Source: Melaminivora sp034675505 (GTDB taxonomy: Bacteria > Pseudomonadota > Gammaproteobacteria > Burkholderiales > Burkholderiaceae_C). From it: DNA of 64,000 bases. A model generated the notes under the pieces. That model did not search any database and had not been told where the DNA came from. It worked only from the letters and a program-made list of their open reading frames with translations. Within the stretch, counting starts at the first letter, position 1, and each line of letters starts with the position of its first letter. A program made the translations under genes and the position numbers. This document shows, piece by piece, positions 60,405-64,000 of this stretch. The stretch covers positions 310,001 through 374,000 of the forward strand of contig JAUCDD010000018.1 in NCBI GenBank assembly GCA_034675505.1, read 5' to 3'.

Positions 60405-61256
60405 ATGATGGAGATGCCCGCCCCTGGCGCCCCGCCGGGTTCGCCCGACGCCGCAGCTGTGCGCCCGCCCCGCCTGTGGGCCTTGATCCCCTGCGCCGGC
60501 ACGGGTTCGCGCGCCCTGGCGCCCGGTGCGGCAGCGGCGCCCAAGCAGTACCAGCCCGTCGCCGGCCAGCCGCTGGTGTTGCACACGCTGGCGGCGTTTG
60601 CCGGCGTGGCGCGCCTGGCCGGCACGCTGGTGGCGGTGGCGCCGGGCGACGATTTCTTTGCGCGCCATCCGTACCCGGGCAGCTTCGCCGTGCCCTGCGG
60701 CGGCGCCACGCGCGCGCAGTCGGTGCTGGGCGGGCTGGCCGCGCTGGCCGCGCGCGGCGCGCACGAGCGCGACTGGGTGCTGGTGCACGACGCTGCGCGC
60801 TGCCTGGTCACCAGCGCGCTGATCGATGCGCTGATCGATGCCTGCCTGGGCGACAGCGTGGGCGGCCTGCTGGCGCACAAGCTGGCCGACACCCTCAAGA
60901 CCGCCAGCGACGGCCCCGGCGGCCTGCGCGTGCTGGCCACCGTGGACCGCAGCGACAAGTGGCTGGCGCAGACGCCGCAGATGTTCCGCCTGGGCGCGCT
61001 GCGCAGCGCGCTGCAGCAGGCCGGCAGCGCCGCCACCGACGAGGCCAGCGCCATGGAGGCCGCGGGCCAGCGCCCGCGCCTGGTCGAGGGTGGCGCGCAG
61101 AACTTCAAGGTCACCTGGCCGCAGGATTTCGCGCTCGCCGAGGCGGTGCTGGCGCAGCGCCTGCATGGCGCCACCGTCGAGCGCTTCGGCGGCGCGCTGG
61201 GCGAGGCGGCCTCGGGCGCCGACAAGGCAGTGTTCTTCAGCCGGCCGCTTCTGTAG
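60405..61256 (+). CDS. ispD: 2-C-methyl-D-erythritol 4-phosphate cytidylyltransferase
   Basis: 283 residues from the first ATG. LWALIPCAGTGSRALAPGAAAAPKQYQ carries the CTP-binding loop with Lys, WVLVHDAARCLV the metal Asp, and TPQMFRLGAL and TDEASAMEAAG the C-terminal motifs. The first 25 residues are an A/P-rich extension and might not be translated. Followed 30 bp later by ispF; both act in the MEP isoprenoid pathway. Confidence 0.9.
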   Translation: MMEMPAPGAPPGSPDAAAVRPPRLWALIPCAGTGSRALAPGAAAAPKQYQPVAGQPLVLHTLAAFAGVARLAGTLVAVAPGDDFFARHPYPGSFAVPCGGATRAQSVLGGLAALAARGAHERDWVLVHDAARCLVTSALIDALIDACLGDSVGGLLAHKLADTLKTASDGPGGLRVLATVDRSDKWLAQTPQMFRLGALRSALQQAGSAATDEASAMEAAGQRPRLVEGGAQNFKVTWPQDFALAEAVLAQRLHGATVERFGGALGEAASGADKAVFFSRPLL

Positions 61257-61286
61257 GCCGGCCACCAAGCAGGCAAAAGGAACGAC

Positions 61287-61772
61287 ATGGATTTCAGGAT
61301 GGGCGAGGGCTGGGACATACACGCGCTGGTGCCGGGGCGCAGGCTGGTGATCGGCGGCGTGGAGATCGAGCACCCGCTGGGGCTGCTGGGCCACTCGGAC
61401 GCCGACGTGCTGCTGCACGCCCTCACCGATGCGCTGCTGGGCGGCGCGGCGCTGGGCGACATCGGCAGCCACTTTCCCGACACCGACGAGCGCTTTCGCG
61501 GCGCCGACTCGGTGGCGCTGCTGCGCGCGGCCGCGCGCAGCGTGCGGGAGCGCGGCTACGCCATCGGCAATGTGGACGGCACCGTGATCGCCCAGGCCCC
61601 GCGCCTGGCCGGCCACATCGGCGCCATGCGCGCGCGCATCGCGGCCGCGCTGGAGCTGGAGCTCGACCGGGTCAGCGTGAAGGCCAAGACCGCCGAGCGG
61701 CTGGGGCCCGTGGGCCAGGGCCTGGCCATCGAGGCCCGCGCCGTGGCCCTGCTGGTGCGCGCTGGCCGCTGA
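61287..61772 (+). CDS. ispF: 2-C-methyl-D-erythritol 2,4-cyclodiphosphate synthase
   Basis: 161 residues. GEGWDIHALVPGRRLVIGGVEI (zinc D-x-H), LGLLGHSDADVLLHALTDALLGGAALGDIG and VSVKAKTAERLGPVGQGLAIEA are family signatures with all zinc and substrate residues. AAAGGAAC precedes ATG 61287. It forms a transcription unit with ispD. Confidence 0.95.
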   Translation: MDFRMGEGWDIHALVPGRRLVIGGVEIEHPLGLLGHSDADVLLHALTDALLGGAALGDIGSHFPDTDERFRGADSVALLRAAARSVRERGYAIGNVDGTVIAQAPRLAGHIGAMRARIAAALELELDRVSVKAKTAERLGPVGQGLAIEARAVALLVRAGR

Positions 61773-61838
61773 TTGGGGTCAAATCCGGCGCTTGCCGGCG
61801 TGGATCAACGGCTTCTTGCTATTGTTATAGTAGCACCG
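61773..61838. repeat. Dispersed repeat between ispF and the sensor kinase
   Basis: GGGGTCAAATCCGGCGCTTGCCGGCG then CTTCTTGCTATTGTTATAGTAGCA, between convergent genes. Same element family as at 35815 and 50571. Confidence 0.6.
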
Positions 61839-61867
61839 GGCAGCGCCCGCGCGCCGCAGCCCGGGCG

Positions 61868-63349
61868 CTACAGCGGGCGCGAGCCCTGGCGTGCGTCCGG
61901 GGGCAGGTGGCGCTTGATCTGCGGGCGCTGCAGGCGCTGCTTGGGGTCTTCGCCGTCGCCCAGGTCGGCGCGCTGCAGCTGCACGTGCGCCACCAGGCCG
62001 CCCGTGGCCGAGTTGGCCAGCGCGAACACGCCGCCCAGGCGCTGGACGGTCTTGTCCACGATGGACAGGCCCAGCCCGGCGCCGGCCGCCGCCGTGCGCG
62101 CCGTGTCGCCGCGAAAGAACGGCTTGGTCAGGCTGGCCAGCTGCTCGGGCGGCGCGCCCGGGCCGTGGTCGCGCACCTTGAGCAGCACCCACTTCTCGCG
62201 CGCCTTGGCGGCGATGTCCACGACGGTGATGCCGGTCTCGGGGTCCTTGCCGTAGCGGCGCGCGTTCTCCAGCAGGTTGGAGATGACGCGCGCCAGCTCG
62301 ACCTCGTCGGCCAGCACGTTCAGGTCCTCGGGCACGTTCATGGTGATCTGCAGCTCGCGGTGGTCCTGCACGGCGTACACGCACGACGACACCACGCCAT
62401 GCAGGTTGACGGCGGCCAGGGCCACGCCATCCGGGCGCGCGTAGTCCAGGAACTTGTCGATGGTGGCGTCCAGCTGCACGATGTCGGCCACCATGTGCTG
62501 GCGCGCCACGTCGTCGGACACGCTCATCTCGGTCTCCAGGCGCAGCCGCGCCAGCGGGGTGCGCAGGTCGTGCGAGATGCCGGCCAGCATCACCGCGCGG
62601 TCCTGCTCCAGCTTGGCGAGCTTTTGCGCCATGCGGTTGAAGCCGATGTTGACCTCGCGGATCTCGTCGGTCACCGCGCCCTCGTCGAGCTGGCTGGCGG
62701 CGAAGTCGCCGTCGCGCACCCGGTTGGCGGCGTAGGACAGCTGCTTGAGCGGGCGGTTGATGAGCCGGGCGATCGCCGCCGCACCGGCCAGCGACAGGGC
62801 GCCGGCCGTGATCAGCCAGATCAGCCAGGTCTTGCCGCTGGCCGCCGCCAGGCGCGAGCGGTCCATCAGCAGCCAGTTGGTGTCGCCATTGATGGTGAAG
62901 CCTATCCACAGGCCCGGCTCGCCGTTGACGTTGCCGGCGACGATGGTGCCCGGGCCCAGGCGCTGGGTCAGCTCGTCGGTCAGGCGCGCGCCCAGTGCCG
63001 AGGGCGCCAGCGGCTCGAAGCGGTCGCCGGGCTCGCGCGGCAGGATGCGCACGCCCTCCTGGTCGGCCATGGTCTTGAGCAGCGACACGCGGGCGATCGC
63101 GTCCGCGTGGATCAGCGCCGCCCGGCTCAGGTTGACCAGCGAGGCGATCTGCTGCGCCGCCTGCAGCGTGCGCGGCTCGAACTCCAGGGCGCGCAGCGTC
63201 TGCAGCCACGCCAGGATGCTGCCCACCAGCAGCAGCGACAGCAGGAAGAAGGTGCGCCAAAACAGGTTCAGCCCGACCCGCGCGCGTGGCGCCGGGCGTT
63301 GCGGCGCCGCCTCCAGCGGGGCGGGGCTGGTGGCGTCAGCGAGTGGCAT
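61868..63349 (-). CDS. envZ: EnvZ-type sensor histidine kinase
   Basis: 493-residue inner-membrane kinase. Two helices (FWRTFFLLSLLLVGSILAWL and WLIWLITAGALSLAGAAAI) frame a periplasmic sensor domain; HAMP follows (INRPLKQLSYAANRVRDGDF). The H-box is MLAGISHDLRTPLARLRLE with the phosphorylated His, the N-box NLLENARRYG, and the G-boxes RDHGPGAPP and AGAGLGLSI. Pairs with the OmpR-like gene 11 bp upstream in the same operon. Confidence 0.9.
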   Translation of the reverse strand: MPLADATSPAPLEAAPQRPAPRARVGLNLFWRTFFLLSLLLVGSILAWLQTLRALEFEPRTLQAAQQIASLVNLSRAALIHADAIARVSLLKTMADQEGVRILPREPGDRFEPLAPSALGARLTDELTQRLGPGTIVAGNVNGEPGLWIGFTINGDTNWLLMDRSRLAAASGKTWLIWLITAGALSLAGAAAIARLINRPLKQLSYAANRVRDGDFAASQLDEGAVTDEIREVNIGFNRMAQKLAKLEQDRAVMLAGISHDLRTPLARLRLETEMSVSDDVARQHMVADIVQLDATIDKFLDYARPDGVALAAVNLHGVVSSCVYAVQDHRELQITMNVPEDLNVLADEVELARVISNLLENARRYGKDPETGITVVDIAAKAREKWVLLKVRDHGPGAPPEQLASLTKPFFRGDTARTAAAGAGLGLSIVDKTVQRLGGVFALANSATGGLVAHVQLQRADLGDGEDPKQRLQRPQIKRHLPPDARQGSRPL

Positions 63350-63360
63350 CGCCGCGCCGG

Positions 63361-64000
63361 TCAGTTGGCGCCATCCGGAACGAACACATAGCCCACGCCC
63401 CAGACGGTCTGGATGTAGCGCGGCTGGGCGGCGTCCACCTCCACCAGCTTGCGCAGGCGCGAAATCTGCACGTCCAGGCTGCGGTCGAAGGGCTCGAACT
63501 CGCGCCCGCGCGCCAGCAGCGCAAGCTTCTCGCGCGACAGCGGCTGGCGCGGGTGGCGCACCAGCGCCTTGAGCATGGCGAATTCGCCGGTGGTCAGCGG
63601 CAGCTCCTCGCCGCTTCGCTGCAGCGCGCGCGTGCCCAGGTCGAAGGTGAAGGGGCCGAAGTTCACCACCTCGTTGTCGCCCGAGGGCGCGCCCGGCGCC
63701 TCCTGGGGCGGGCGGCGGCGCAGCACCGCGTGGATGCGCGCCAGCAGCTCGCGCGGGTTGAAGGGCTTGCCCAGGTAGTCGTCGGCGCCGACCTCCAGGC
63801 CGACGATGCGGTCCACGTCCTCGCCCTTGGCGGTGAGCATGATGATGGGCGTGCGGTCGTTGGCGGCGCGCAGGCGCCGGCAGATGGACAGGCCGTCCTC
63901 GCCGGGCATCATCAGGTCGAGCACGATCAGGTCCACCGTTTCGCGCAGCAGGATGCGGTTGAGCGCCTTGCCGTCCTCGGCCACCATGACCTCGAACCCT
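63361..64000 (-). CDS. ompR: OmpR-type response regulator (truncated by the window edge)
   Basis: The visible 213 codons start inside the receiver domain (MVAEDGKALNR, with upstream residues GFEV), then DLIVLDLMMPGEDG with the phosphoryl Asp, MLTAKGED with Thr, and LGKPF with Lys. The winged-helix output domain (LTTGEFAMLKALVRHPRQPLSREKL and RKLVEVDAAQPRYIQTVWGVGYVFVPDG) is complete. The beginning lies beyond position 64000. Confidence 0.9.
   Translation of the reverse strand, partial: GFEVMVAEDGKALNRILLRETVDLIVLDLMMPGEDGLSICRRLRAANDRTPIIMLTAKGEDVDRIVGLEVGADDYLGKPFNPRELLARIHAVLRRRPPQEAPGAPSGDNEVVNFGPFTFDLGTRALQRSGEELPLTTGEFAMLKALVRHPRQPLSREKLALLARGREFEPFDRSLDVQISRLRKLVEVDAAQPRYIQTVWGVGYVFVPDGAN

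Noticed and set aside
56844..61616. Very long open frame on the minus strand extending mfd to 1590 residues
   Set aside because: The part above 60317 is antisense to ispD and ispF, shows low-complexity composition and no Mfd sequence; the conserved MELPKL start is at 60317.

Overview
The window is high-GC DNA that reads as the chromosome of a betaproteobacterium of the Comamonadaceae type (Acidovorax, Alicycliphilus or Melaminivora-like). This is inferred from gene content (lptF/pepA divergence, fnr/hemN, the salvage-type cobalamin cluster, nsrR-ric) and from a short 'GCTATCAA' repeat scattered between genes. No 16S rRNA gene is present to confirm the genus.

1-11.4 kb is housekeeping: lptF (partial), pepA, holC, a LivJ-type binding protein, fnr divergent from hemN across a perfect FNR box, a TauE/SafE-like membrane protein, and a cyclic-di-GMP pair (HD-GYP, then PAS-GGDEF-EAL). 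A 6S RNA gene lies downstream of zapB-zapA on the minus strand. 11.4-19.1 kb is the first cobalamin block: a cobalamin riboswitch leading btuB-cobB-cobU-btuF-btuC-btuD-btuR, mostly with overlapping stop/start codons. 19.1-30.9 kb holds ogt, an MBL hydrolase, a WYL regulator with a DUF2779 protein (Cas4-like nuclease fused to a DEDD exonuclease-like domain), two thiamine-diphosphate enzymes, a secreted zincin-like protein, tRNA-Ser(GGA), an orphan amino-acid binding protein and a LysR regulator. 30.9-36.9 kb is the second cobalamin block, cbiB-cobD(PLP)-[HipA-like kinase + DUF3037]-cobQ-cobT.

36.9-44.05 kb is the accessory region: a chromosomal integron directly behind cobT. It has an intI gene on the minus strand broken by an in-frame amber codon, an attI-like site, then eleven low-GC cassettes (twelve ORFs, all plus strand) separated by recognisable 59-70 bp attC sites. 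Cassette products include a HEPN-type protein, a PD-(D/E)XK-like protein, a ParB-like protein, a zinc-ribbon/TM2 membrane protein, a two-lipoprotein cassette, a methyltransferase, and YciI and VOC proteins. A half attC marks the right edge.

44.1-64 kb is again core: a GNAT acetyltransferase, nth, a PLP aminotransferase, slyX, CopD-like, DUF3820, an alcohol dehydrogenase, a nitric-oxide defence set (truncated globin, ric, nsrR with a palindromic operator), argP/argO, serB, a zeta toxin with a small partner gene, a porin, a 170-bp MITE-like element, a CbiM-like permease, mfd, ispD-ispF and an EnvZ/OmpR-type two-component system.

A quality note for users: at least sixteen single-base frameshifts fall in conserved genes between 1 and 23.2 kb and none were seen after that. 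They look like sequencing or assembly errors, so frameshifted genes are annotated here over their full extent.
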